Shown here: piece by piece, positions 33,569-45,057 of the stretch | How positions within the stretch are numbered: the first letter of the stretch is position 1 | How the letters are laid out: every line of letters begins with the position of its first letter | Source: Strobilurus pachycystidiatus | Taxonomy: Eukaryota; Basidiomycota; Agaricomycetes; Agaricales; Physalacriaceae | Reading direction: 5' to 3' | Assembly: GCA_019915135.1 (NCBI GenBank) | Contig: JAHLMK010000004.1 | Location: 1,116,001 to 1,180,000 of the forward strand | DNA: 64,000 bases | The notes under the pieces: model-generated | Databases searched by the model: none | Told to the model about the DNA's origin: nothing | What the model saw: the letters and a program-made list of their open reading frames with translations, nothing else | Program-made: the position numbers and the translations under genes

Positions 33569-33576
33569 TTATCATT

Positions 33577-34069
33577 GGGGGACCTTGTCGTCATTTCAAA
33601 TTTCTCTCATGACGAGTCAGAGCGCCACACTCTCGTCAACTATGACGCACATCTTTGTCAAGGGACAGTGTGGTTCATCAACAGTATCATGGCCTACGGG
33701 TATAGTGTAAAGCTTCTGGAATCTGGTGTGCGATAAGAAGGAAAGCTAAACGAGTGGACGCAATTTTCGCTGCTTGCGAGTAAGGCGGAACGGAACGTAA
33801 AACATACAGATACTACTTAATCGGATGGTGAATTAAGTGAAGATAGTCCGGGTACGAAGCAAAGAAGGCATAAACACGGCACAAGAAGTAAGTAAGGAAG
33901 ACCAAGAGGTGCCGGGATTGGACGGAAGGGGCGGACGAAGAATGCAAGGGAGATATGCGCTGGATAAAAACACAGAGTGGATGAGGTATGGTAATAATGT
34001 CAGAATCTACAAACAACCCACAAAACAGAGAAAAAAGCATTACAGACAAGCGACATACGAGAGTAGCGG
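33577..34069. other. Intergenic, nothing recognised
   Basis: About 490 bases between the MITE-like element and the stop codon of the single-pass membrane protein gene, probably its 3' untranslated region. A minus frame with hydrophobic translation at 33813-34073 has no start context or splice structure and is not called. Confidence 0.45.
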
Positions 34070-35538
34070 TCAACGGTGATCATCGTGGACCGTGTCGCCA
34101 CTATCACTCAGAGTTTCGACGCGTACCCCGCGCGAGGAGCTCACACTGCGTATGTCGCGTCCTTCGTCTGCAAGTTCTCTGTTGAGTAGTTCGCCCTGAT
34201 CCTGATGTTGGGTGTCTGGGCTGTCGCCCTCTTCCACTGGTGCACCAGCAAAGTCAGGTTTTCGTAGCGCCTTCCTGAAGGCATCGGCCATGATAGCCGC
34301 GTCTGCGCCAGAAAAGGGACCAGCATCGCCTGCACTTCCTGTCCTCGATATTGAGGACGCGCCGTCGGGCGAGACTATGCTCGGAGCGCGATGGCCATGA
34401 CCCGTAGAACTTTGCCTCTCGGCACCTACTGCGCCAGCAGTAGCGAGTAGTGGCGAGCCAGGAGAGTTGGCCGCGTGTGCCATCATCGGTGATGCGGAAC
34501 CCATCGAGTTTCTATTGGAGTCGATGGCGTTGCGCCGACGTATCCGCCGCAGAATGAAAAACGCGAGGATACACGACGTGGCGATTGCGAGCAGGCCGAG
34601 AACAACAATGACGGCGATGGCCCAGTGCGGAAAGCCTGAGTCGGAACCGCCAGACTGCACATTCCCACTGCCATCTGAACCGCCAGCACCGCCAGTAGTC
34701 CCACCAGTTGCTCCAGTTGCGGTTCCTGACGCGGTAGGAGATGGTGTTTGTGTTGCGCCAGAGGAGGAAGCTGTTTGGGCCATGGAAGAGAGCACCGAGT
34801 CGGCGTACGTCGTTTCTGAATGGAGGTTGAGGAATGACGGCGTAAAATAATTTCAAAGATCATACTCACGAACGGCGGTAAAGTGCGCCTGCGTGAGCGC
34901 AGTGCTGATGGCTTCGGGGGAGGCGTCATTCCGCGTGACGACCCAGTAGAATGTGTAGGTAAGGTTGGAACCACTCCAGTTGGAACCGGCTTCGCCGAAC
35001 CATGTATCGTTAACTTGGTATGCTAACGAGCCGGCCGAATTTGAGGGATTGGATTGGTTGAGAAATGAATGTACTAGCTCCCGCGAATCTGCATGGTACA
35101 GGTAGACGTTGACGGATTCTGTCTGTGTGAACTGTGGCAATCGAGAATTCCCTGGATATTGCAAGTCAGGATGGAGCGGCGACGACGAGAGTATCACGCA
35201 CAGACGATGGTCGCATACTGGTGCTGGGGAAAGACCGAGTCGTCCGTCGGAAAGCAGGTAATTACATCGTTGCCAGAGTCTTGGCACTCGGCTTCGGCCG
35301 CGTCTGTGTGCTGGTCAGTCAAGACGCGGTTGAGACGAGGGCTTGACTACGCACGGACTCCAGACTGATCCACCACCTGCCGGGCAAAGAGTGGGTCGGA
35401 GATACGAGAGCCACGCCGTCGCTTGCTGGCCCGCTCACGAAACAGAGACGGCGGTGATGAGGAAGAGGGCGACGACGACGAGCCAGCTGCTGGGACGGCC
35501 GTCTGGGCGGGCCAGGGAGCATTTTCGAAGGAGGGCAT
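34070..35538 (-). CDS. Single-pass membrane protein with Ser/Gly-rich stalk, sensor-like
   Basis: The last exon has a Ser/Thr/Gly-rich stalk and a transmembrane helix (HWAIAVIVVLGLLAIATSCI) followed by RRIRRRN, so the C-terminus is cytosolic. A long serine-rich tail ends SDSGDTVHDDHR at 34070. Upstream exons give a probable extracellular part with cysteines and N-glycosylation sites: DVITCFPTDDSVFPQHQYAT, LPQFTQTESVNVYLYHADSR, NDTWFGEAGSNWSGSNLTYT. The layout resembles fungal wall-stress or Mid2-type sensors, which is an analogy only. The 5' end is unsure: ATG 35538 is in a different frame from a convincing hydrophobic helix (SSWLVVVALFLITAVSVS) encoded at about 35440-35500. Confidence 0.6.
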
Positions 35539-36428
35539 GGGCTGGTCGACGTATTATGGGTGGATTTAGAGTCTATATCGCATTATCCCGGGCTGCAGGA
35601 GGGCTGCGCTGGGCGTCGAAAGCAGAAAGAGAGCAGCGACGCCTGTCACGCTCAGCCAGGACCCCTGGAACCAGCGTTATGTCATGTCCTCCCATCAGTC
35701 TGCGGACTCGCCCAGCATTTTTATTTCTTTTTATTTCGCAGGAGAAATCCACCCTTGCATTAGCAGGCAGCCCACAGGGAGTATTGTAGAGTCCAGCTAA
35801 TTTTCTGTCTAGTTTTCCTCTGCGGTGCCTGTGGCACCCACGAGGTTATCATCGTTCAATGGTTTCATTTTCCTCGGTCCACTGCAATGGGCCCATCATC
35901 CCACATCAGTCTTACCTAACATGGGCGGCCCTGTGCCGGCCACATGCAGACCGCTCTCAGCCCTTCCATTTCCCATGGGTGTGCTTGCTTTGTGACTGAC
36001 ATCCATCCAGCTGAGCACTGTCGCGTTCTCATCAGTCAGTCCGTGCAGACTGACACGGCTAACAACTGATCCTTCTTGACACTGCGCGGCTGCGACAAAA
36101 ATCCAATCTTGTACGTGCCTTTTCCCCCACCGTGCCGTTCCACACGCTCGCTTCAATCCTCCTATGACTTCGGCCTGTTCTCGCCTGCATGTTGGTATGC
36201 ATCACGGTTCCTGTTCACCTGGCGTCATTGAACTCTGAACGGTCTACTTGCGATCAATGAACGCTCGAGATCGTTAGCTTATCCTTGTCGACAGGTCCAC
36301 GTATACAGCTCACTCGAATAGCACTGTCTCCGACGCGTCTATGATCGTGTGACGCGCCGTCGATCGACTGTTAGAGCAACCCATCAGTTGCGGTGTTACA
36401 TACACGGAGTAGAATACTCGCCCAACGA
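35539..36428. other. Intergenic, divergent promoter region
   Basis: About 890 bases between two divergent start codons. Pyrimidine-rich and promoter-like. No coding segment supported. Confidence 0.5.
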
Positions 36429-38356
36429 ATGGATAGTATGTACAGCAACCTCTTGGCCCACCTCCAGCGGCCCGCTACGTCTGTCGCCCTCGAGACCATC
36501 CAAGGAACACTCTCCCATCATCTGGCGCACCTATCTCTGCCTACCCCCCTTGCAGCCAGTGCCGTATCCGCGCCACTGTTCCTATCGCACCCGCTCACTC
36601 TCGTCAAGCTCGACACGTTGTCGACTGCATTCCGCCACGCTGTGCACATAAAGTATGATCTGCTTACCAAAGAGGCGGAGGAGAGCTCTGTAACGAAAGC
36701 TATCTTCACACGTGGAACCCGTACACGTCTCGGACAGTGGGTGGACGCTTTGATTAAAGGCCTCCAGGGCGGACAGCCCATCATGCGTCTGGCATGCACA
36801 ACTGGTATTTTGATGGGGATAAACGACTTTGAGAAACTACGTTCGCAGAAAGGGCCCGCGGAGAACGAAGTTGTTCTTTCATTAGCGGAAGTCATGGATC
36901 TTTTTCGATCATTGCAGCTGTCTTCTTCGAGCTCCAGTGAATGGGAGAAGGAATTTCAGCCCTTGGGCGACCGTAGGCAATATTCTCTTGACATATTCGA
37001 TGCCATCTAACCATATTGTTAGATGATTTATTGTCCGCATCTCTGATTCTTTCTTCTCAATCACTTCCTCTTGTGGTCGAAGACAAGCTCAAGACTCTTC
37101 CATTGGACTTTTTGGGACGCTTGCTAAGCTCGACCATTTCCACCACATTCACTTCCGGGGCGTTCTTGACGTCGCCCAGCGCCCTAGTACGCCTTGAGTT
37201 TCACTAATATGGCTATTACCTCATGGCACTGCAGAACTCACCCCTTCTCGCTTCCGTGGCATCACTTTCCAAGTTATCTAGCTTGACGCACTCCGTTCTC
37301 CTCGACTCTCGCCCTCGTGACGGTCTGGTCACGGCCCAGGAGACTCTCGATTCCATTGAGTCGATATGTGCACGAGTCGAGAGGGATTGGGACTGTCTAC
37401 ATGTACCTCCCAACGACGAGCGTACTTGGTTCGTCCTCAAGACTCTACTCTTCTCCACAATCATGGTCGCCGAATCAATCTTGTCCGCTGCAATATATGT
37501 AGCTCCAAACCCCGCAGCTCTTGGCTTGACAGTGTTACGTGCTTTGAGGCACCTTTCGTTCGTCATCCAGCAATTTGGTGGAATCACACCGTCCTCCAAT
37601 TTCGTCGAACTAAAGAAGACGGTCTATCTGGCATTGGATGTTGTTGCCGGAAGCTCTCGGGAAGGCGAGGCTGAAATCTTCATAGCAGGGCTACTGCAGT
37701 CTCAGAGGGACGCGTCGACGTCGCCAAAGGACCTGGCAAAGAAAGCCTTCGTTCTCGCTTGTGCTGAGCAGCTTGTTCCTATCCTGCGAGATCCTCGTGA
37801 TGTCTTTGCGCTCTGCGAGGGACACATCAACTCGCCGGATCATCGTGAAACCTACGAGTCTGCGCATTCCGTTGTGCTGGCAGTGTTGTCGAGAGAGGAC
37901 ATGGACGAATGGGTGCTCAAGATGGTTCCCTGGTATACGACATGCCTGCTGGAGAATTCCGGCGAGAAAGGCTTGGACACAGTGCAACTATGTTTAGCTT
38001 TCCACACCCTTGTGAAAAGCGCCTTCCGGCAAGAAGACGCCGCCGGATGGTACCCAGTGGAAGAGCTTATCCTAGCTCAACAAAGGTATCGGAACGACGA
38101 TGCAAGGGCTCACCGACTTCGACTAGCACTGATATCCTGCGTTTCAGCTGTCCCTGGCGTGGACACGTTGGACAGGATACTCGGAGAGATAAGAAAGGTG
38201 ATAAAGGGAAGGCAGGAGGTGGAACGCCTTGGTCAGGAAGTCATAGAACGAGTAGGAGATAGGGAGAAAGCGTTTGTGATCAGATGGTGGGCAGAAAATC
38301 GGAAGCGGTTTGAAGCGGAGTGTGAACGAGACGAGCGGGCGTTAGCTAGACTATGA
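36429..38356 (+). CDS. Unrecognised helical protein ending in ARL; possible peroxin Pex8-like
   Basis: ATG 36429 starts MDSMYSNLLAHLQRPATSVA. Three exons join cleanly. The first intron runs GTAGGC to TTGTTAG (about 36970-37021) with a CTAAC branch. The second runs GTACGC to CTGCAG (about 37187-37234). The product is about 600 residues and almost entirely alpha-helical, with segments such as LTVLRALRHLSFVIQQFGG and KKAFVLACAEQLVPILRDP. It has no signal peptide and no clear membrane span. The last residues are ERALARL; Ala-Arg-Leu fits the PTS1 consensus for peroxisomal import. Size, helical repeats and PTS1 would suit Pex8, the luminal peroxin, but I see no diagnostic motif. Treat the name as a hypothesis. 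Confidence 0.7.
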
Positions 38357-39379
38357 AACGATCTGACTTTCTACGTGCAAGAAAAATTCGCTATTATGTA
38401 CCATTCTGTGTGTTCACATCGCGTAATTCCATTGTCACTGTCCACACGGCTCAAGAGCTGGCTCAAGCGTAAGCATATCGGCGGCAAGTTGCGTTACTCG
38501 GGGCCAATCAGTTCTTGCTTCTCGACGGCAATCTCGATTCCACCTCGCGGCAAGATCCAGGAGTGTTTAGTTCTGCGTCTAATCAATGCATCGCAGTATG
38601 TTTCTCGGGCCTGGTCAGACGAGTGCACCCGGTCATCCGTTCTTCTTTCTCCCTTCCCCTCCGTTGGGTGGCCTGATTCACAGGTCATTGGTCCCGCGAC
38701 ACATACGCCATACGCCTAAGTCGTACTGTTGACATGTAGCCTTCATTTTTCCCTGGATTCCCTCAGCATTGTACAAATGCCATACAGGCTGTACGGCATG
38801 CCCGCTCATGCCAGCGCATGGGTACCGGGCAGCCCAAAATCGGACGTTTTAGGTTTGCACGCCGCTGGGACTTTCTTGATGCTCTGACATTGCATCTCGA
38901 CAGATAAATGATCTCAGAATCGTGTTCTCCTAGTGGCCTATTTATGCCTGCAAGTCAGTTAAGCTTGTCAATGAGGCGTTCCGACTGATATAATCCTACC
39001 ATCCAGCTCCGCCTTGTCAGCAGACTCTAGCCATGTTCCAGCATCGGAACATCGCATAAACCGATCTCTCCTTCCAGCGGACAGCCTCCTCACGAGGCTT
39101 GAATGCCGAGCGGCTATAATACAATGTCCGACCTCATGGGTTTAGAAAGCCGACAGAGAGTACTGACTGAAAGCTTGAAGCTTGAATCTGGACGTGAATC
39201 TGCGGCTGCTCCTCGGCTTCCCAGTACGAATCTAGTTTCAAGCTAAGCCGTGCACTTTATCGCGCTCGGCTCTACTTATCACATCTGTTGTGATTGCGCA
39301 CATGATATATCGAGTCCAGGGAGAATATACACACATAGAATCAGCAAACCTTACGAATTCCGGCTTGTCCGAAGGAAGT
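38357..39379. other. Intergenic, nothing recognised
   Basis: About 1.02 kb upstream of the first CoA ligase. No coding frame with splice structure. Presumed promoter of the ligase at the right end. Confidence 0.5.
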
Positions 39380-39385
39380 TATAAA
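39380..39385 (+). promoter_or_regulatory. TATA box of the first CoA ligase
   Basis: TATAAA 66-71 bp before the ATG at 39451. The distance is the usual one for a fungal core promoter and almost the same as that of the TATA box before the OYE pseudogene. Confidence 0.5.
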
Positions 39386-39450
39386 CTTCCCTCTTCTATC
39401 ATCATTCCCCGGGTCCCGTTGTCGTTGCCTTACCCTGCCTTCAGACAGAC

Positions 39451-42121
39451 ATGACTATACCCTCCGTCTCCGAGTCCCAGCTCGCCTTACCCGACAACTT
39501 GACCATTGCCCAGTTCATCTTGGATGCCTCACACCCTTTGCGTCCAACTAGAGGCTCGACGCCATGTTTTATTGAAGAGGACACTGGGTGTTCCGTATCT
39601 ATCAGCGAGGTGCATATATCGGTCACTTGTTTCAGTCAATCCCTCTGAAACCCAGTTAGATTAGAAGGCGAACCGATCGACTATCAGTAGCTTTGGAAGC
39701 CAAGTTCGGCATATGTGAGTTTGGGTTGCGTTAGAGTGGTATTCGTGGCTTCTGATCGTCCCGCTCTTGCCCTGTGCAGCCGACGATGATGTCGGTGAGG
39801 ACTCAGTGTGCTAGTTGGCTCTTGTACTCACCTGCCCCAGTTCTGATATGCAGCCCCAACCACATCGGTATAGACGTGGCGTAGTTCCCACTTCCCCTTA
39901 TATACTCAACGAGCCTTTCTCAGAGTATCCAATCGTGACATGGGCGGTCGATCGATTGGGCGGAATCATAACGTGCGCGACCTTTAACCAGACGCAGCCC
40001 GTGGACTGACCCTGGCTTGTGTAGGCCTGCAAATCCCAAATCGACAGCCGATGAACTGCATTATCACATGAAGCTCACCAGTCCTTGTTTGATGGTGGCG
40101 CATGTTTCCGCACTAGATACCGCGTATAAAGCTGCCAAAATGGCAGATTTTCCGACGAACCGTATCGTCATCCTTGGCCTTCCAAGATCTTCAAATGCAT
40201 CGACAATCTCCCACCTCACAGACGAGTGCGACCCTCTTCTCCCTTCGATCAACAAGCCGTTACAAGCGGGAGAAGGACGCACCAAGCTGGCCTTCTTGCT
40301 TTTGAGCAGTGGAACGACCGGTCAACCCAAGGCTCGCATCTTCAAGATTATCTGAACATGGCTGACAGGCTACACAGGCAGTGAAGATACCACATCGTGC
40401 GGTCATTGCGAATGTGGTACAACTGGCGCTACATGCCAGGTCGGATCAAGCTTCTTCGAATCACGGATTGAGAACCGGTGATAACGTTTTGGCTAGTAGG
40501 CTCTTTCATTTGCTTTGGAACAGTATGAACCGGTCCTGATCTCACTGCCAGTCCTGCCATTCTTTCGTAAGTATCCTGTTACACATTAGCTGCTATAATA
40601 CCTTCTCAACGAGTCAGATGTGGCCGGAACTGTCCTCGTCAGTCTGCTTCCAACTTCTCTCAATAGCGTGTACTCACCATTCGTAGATGCATTTTTCTTT
40701 CTTCTGCGGCGTAACTATATCTCTTTTCCACAAAGATCAACACCCTCCTGAAGGTCTGATAGATGTCGACGATTGTCGTGGGTCAATTTGACTTCCTTCG
40801 CATGCTCGAATCCATTGTTCGCTACAGGGTTTCCAACCTGTTGTAGGTCTATAGCTCCCACTTCCTTCCAGTTTTACCTTAATTGGCTGTTATAGCCTTG
40901 TACCTCCTCAGGCGGTAGCACTATGCAAGGTCAGTCCACCCATCGAATGTACTACAATGATTGACGCGCACTTAGCACCCCGCCGTCAAGAATTATGACT
41001 TGACTTCAGTCAAGTTTGTAGGTGTAGGCGCCGCGCCAACTACTCGTGAGATCAACACTCGCCTCTTCGACGTTTTTCCAGGCGCACAAGTTGGACAAGT
41101 ATACGGTTCGCACTGTTCCCCGTCTCGATTGAGCCTTCACAAGACATCGTACTGGCAGGTACCACCGAGACGCCAGCTGTGATAGCGATGGTTGGCTTCG
41201 ACCAGAAAAGAGGCCCCGTAGGGAGTAAGTACCTGGCTCTATTGATCTGCACTGATTGCATCTCTCATGGGCCGTCAAGGTTCCGGCAGGATATTACCGG
41301 GGATCGAGACGCGTGTTATCAAGCCTGACGGTTCGCGCGCGAGAATCGGAGAGCCTGGGGAGCTGCATGTCAGAGGGCCGAACACATCCATCGGTTACCT
41401 CAAGAACGATATAGCGTACGAGTTTCCTCCTACCCAGGCACATCGTGCTGACGTTCTGTTCTTCATCAGCACTCGAGAGACTTTCGTAGATGGGTATGTT
41501 GACGATCTTGCTTTCCAGCCTTCTCACCCACAGCCGTTGTAAAGGTGGGTGAGGACTGGTGACGAAGTCATCCTCACGCAGGAAAATGAGGTGTATGTCG
41601 TTGACCGGATCAAGGTGTATCTGTTATCTAGGCTTCGAAGGTGAACCGATCAATTAACGCGTCTTACAGGAATTCATCAAAGTCAATGCCTACCAAGTCG
41701 CCCCAGCGGAAATAGAAGGTTGCTTACTCGGACATCCAGACGTTCTTGAGTCCTGTGTTGTTGGAATATACAACGAACGCAGTACGTTCCGTTACGGCGG
41801 CAAATCTTTGGCACTGACGCTCATTACAGCAGGCGAAGCACCTCTTGGTCTCGTTATATTAACACCAGTTGCGGCGCAGCGAATAGAAACAAATGAAAGG
41901 TCGACTGCCGATGTCAAGCGGTCAATTATGGAGGTTTGTTCAAAGCTTTCTATATCTCCAATACTAAACATCTTTGCCAGCATGTTGCAAGTCAGAAAGT
42001 GGCGTATAAACACCTTGTCGCTATCGAGTTCGTACCTCACATTCCCAAGACTGCGAGCGGAAAAATCCTTCGTCGCACATTCCGTGAACTATACAGACAA
42101 CAGCCATACTCTAAACTCTAG
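39451..42121 (+). CDS. ANL-superfamily acyl/aryl-CoA ligase, copy A (4CL-like)
   Basis: Activates a carboxylic acid with ATP and joins it to CoA. ATG 39451 starts MTIPSVSESQLALPDNLTIA. Exons join to give SPNHIEYPIVTWAVDRLGGI, PANPKSTADELHYHMKLTSP, the P-loop LLSSGTTGQPK, LVPPQAVALCKHPAV, KFVGVGAAPTTREINTRLFD, TTETPAVIAM, GEPGELHVRGPNTSIGYL, WVRTGDEVILTQENEVYVVD, the hinge RIKEFIKVNAYQVAPAEIEG and the catalytic lysine in PKTASGKILRR. It ends QQPYSKL, TAG 42119-42121. A dozen or more introns; one (40332-40377) seems to start with GC rather than GT. It ends in S-K-L, a classical PTS1, so it is probably peroxisomal. Tandem copy of the next gene. Substrate unknown: phenylpropanoid or fatty acid. 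Confidence 0.88.
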
Positions 42122-42320
42122 ACTATCTGTCGTTTTACGATATCGATCTCGCCCTATAGTTCCGTACATAATTAAAATCACTTGCCCACGAGAGCGGTCA
42201 TGGGTTCAATGCGAATTGCGTGACACAACTTCAAGCTTCCCCGCATTTTACCCCACACCCCACACATCCACCTCGGTCCCTAGTCAGCCTATGATTCCTA
42301 CCTAAAGCGTGAAGTCCAAG

Positions 42321-45030
42321 ATGACTGAGTTCTACGCGCTATCCGCCCCATTACCTTCGATTCCGACCGATGTCTCACTCGCCCAATTCACCCTGGACTC
42401 CCACCACACGTCAAGTGTGAGGAAGTCCGGAATACCTTTACTCATTGACGACGGCTCCGGTCATTCGCTGCAATTGCAAGAGGTAGGGAGAGCCTCCAAT
42501 TTCCCCGTCCTGAAGCTGGTTGATGTACGAAAACAGACTCGATCGCGTACTGATGCTCTTGCCAACGGTCTGAAGCTGAAATATGACATCGGTACTTTCA
42601 TCGCATGTGGGCTGTAACATCGTGTTAACCGTTGGCATATCTAGGCGAGGACAGCGTCGGTGAGTCAAGCACCGCCTCTCAATTCACGGCGCACCCTAAC
42701 ATGTCCTCACAGTTTTGGTCTTCAGCAGGAATTGCATTGGTCTGTTCTCGAGCTCGGCCGACACGCGACCCTCTTGAACTTATCTCATGCAGACTATCCC
42801 ATCGTAATCTGGGCAACGCATCGACTAGGAGGCATCATCTCGGGCGCAAACCCTGATTTCTCTGTAAACGAACTGCAGTACCAATTGGAGATCACCAAAG
42901 CCGCCGTCGTCTTCGCACATCCCGACGCGTTATCTGTTACTCTGGAAGCGGCAAGAGCATGCGGCCTCTCTTCAGAGCGCGTGATTCTACTCGGGGAGAC
43001 CACGTTTGGGTCTAAATTCACTAGCATAGACGATCTGGTGAAGCTAGGAGTTGGTCAGCGCAGATTCATTGAACCAGAGATCGACGCTAGGACCAAGCTA
43101 GCGTTTCTAAGCTTTTCCTCCGGTAGGCTCGTTGAACCACTGCTCGGATCGTGAGGTTCTCAACGACACTCTTTAGGTACCACGGGAAAACCGAAGGTCA
43201 TTTGAAAGGCAACCAGATTCAATGTAGTGTTACTCACTCATATGTTTCCAGGCAGTCGCCATACCCCACATCGCGCCCATAACCAATGTCATACAGTTGA
43301 TTGTGCACAACAAGGTCCATGACGCATCAGTACCACGCTCTCAAAGTAGATATAGGGTCGGAGACACCGCGCTCTGTGGTGTGTACTTCATCCTGATGAA
43401 CGTCGTAAGAATAATGATATTGACTTCCTGTGCAGTACTACCCCTATATCGTAAGTCACTGTCCTCTTAGATTCCACGAACACAACTTACCAGTCAACCC
43501 TCGCCCACAACAGATATATACGGACTAGTTGTTAATGTTTGTATCCACTCACAAGTACTTGGTCTGCCACGCTGACTAGTTTCAACAAGCTGCACTTTAT
43601 ACTATATTGTGGCGTAAGGGCTGTATTTCCTTTGCGGATTTCCGGCTGAGCATCTGAGCAGATGTCAGTAGCCGTGGTGCCAAGGTTCAACTTTGTGCAA
43701 ATGCTGAAGAGCATCGTCCATTATCACATAACCCATCTCATGTGAGCCCATTCATGTGTAGTAGTGTATCGCTCCTGACTGAAACTCTCACAGGCTCGTC
43801 CCACCCCAAGTTGTTCTTCTCTGCAAAGTAAGCTGGTGGACCGACTCCTTCCAAGCTGACCAACATTCCCCAGCACCCGGCCGTCGCGGGGTTCAAGACG
43901 GGACTGCAGGTCCTTCGATGCATCATGGTCGGCGCCGCCCCGCTATCAGCAGAGGTTAATGAGCAGCTGTTTCAACTCCTGCCGAACGCCCACATCGGAC
44001 AATCCTACGGTGGGCGTGCTTGTCGCTTGATTCCCTTCCGCATCTCATAGATTGACCAGGCATGACCGAAACATGCACAGTCGTCACATCGTGGCCCATT
44101 ACGAAGCGACGCGGGACATCGGGAAGTGAGCTCTGAGTCTGTGCCATTCATCTTCGTATATGATCTCAATTGAGTTCAGGCGCCGGACTCCTCCTCCCCG
44201 GTAACATCGCACGCGTCGTGAAAGAGGACGGCACGCTTGCCGATTACGACGAAGCTGGCGAATTAGTGATCAAGACGCCCTCGGCTGCGCTGCGATATGA
44301 GAACAGTACAGAAGCGTGAGTATCGGTCTCGAGACAAATGGGCGGCGGCGGCGGCTCATTCGATTGTCAGAACTCGGGAAACCTTCGTGGATGGGTGAGT
44401 GCCAACCGTAAGAGAAGGGCAGACGGCATGAACATGGTGGACAGATGGATCAAGACTGGGGATAAGGCGAAGATAGATCGGGATGGGGAGGTCTGGATTT
44501 TGGACCGCATGAAGGTGAGTTGAATTCGATGCTGCTTGCCAGCTTAACGTCTTTGTACAGGAAATTATGAAGGTCCGAGGGTTCCAGGTTGCCCCGGCTG
44601 AGTTGGAGGGATGCATTCTAGACCATCCGGACGTGTCTGACGCGTGTGTTGTCGGCATTCCAAATGACTATAGTTTGTGCTTGATCCCGACCCATCGCAG
44701 TATGCTAACAAGACTGATAGGCGGGGAGTTGCCTCTAGCTTTCGTAGTCCTCAAGCAAGAAGTTCAGACCAAGATCAAAGGCAAGCCGCAAGAGGCTCTA
44801 AAGATCAAGGAATCCATCGCCAAGGTCAGTCATGTTCACAAAACCCATCCCAGGCTTGTCTGAATGCGGTAACGTGTAGCATGTAGCGTCGAACAAAGTG
44901 TCCTACAAGCATCTGAAGGGCGGAGTTGAGTTTGTTCCACTAGTCCCGAAGAATCCAAGCGGGAAACTTCTGCGTCGTGTGTTGAGAGAACAGGCAAGGT
45001 TGTTGAAGAACATACCAGCGAAGATGTAAT
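42321..45030 (+). CDS. ANL-superfamily acyl/aryl-CoA ligase, copy B
   Basis: Same family, intron pattern and orientation as copy A, 200 bp downstream. ATG 42321 starts MTEFYALSAPLPSIPTDVSL. Key segments are YPIVIWATHRLGGIISGANP, the P-loop FSSGTTGKPKAVAIPH (rebuilt across two introns), IYGLVVN, FNFVQMLKSIVHYHITHLML, GLQVLRCIMVGAAPLSAEVN, MTETCTVV, AGELVIKTPSAALRYEN, WIKTGDKAKIDRDGEVWILD, RMKEIMKVRGFQVAPAELEG and PKNPSGKLLRR with the catalytic lysine. It ends LLKNIPAKM, TAA 45028-45030. A-K-M is a weaker PTS1-like end than the S-K-L of copy A. The two copies differ at many positions, so the duplication is old or diverged under different selection. Confidence 0.88.
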
Positions 45031-45057
45031 AGTCTACCTCCTTATTACATCCAACGA

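Noticed and set aside
33813..34073. Minus frame with hydrophobic translation
   Set aside because: Probably the 3' untranslated region of the single-pass membrane gene; no start context or conserved motif.
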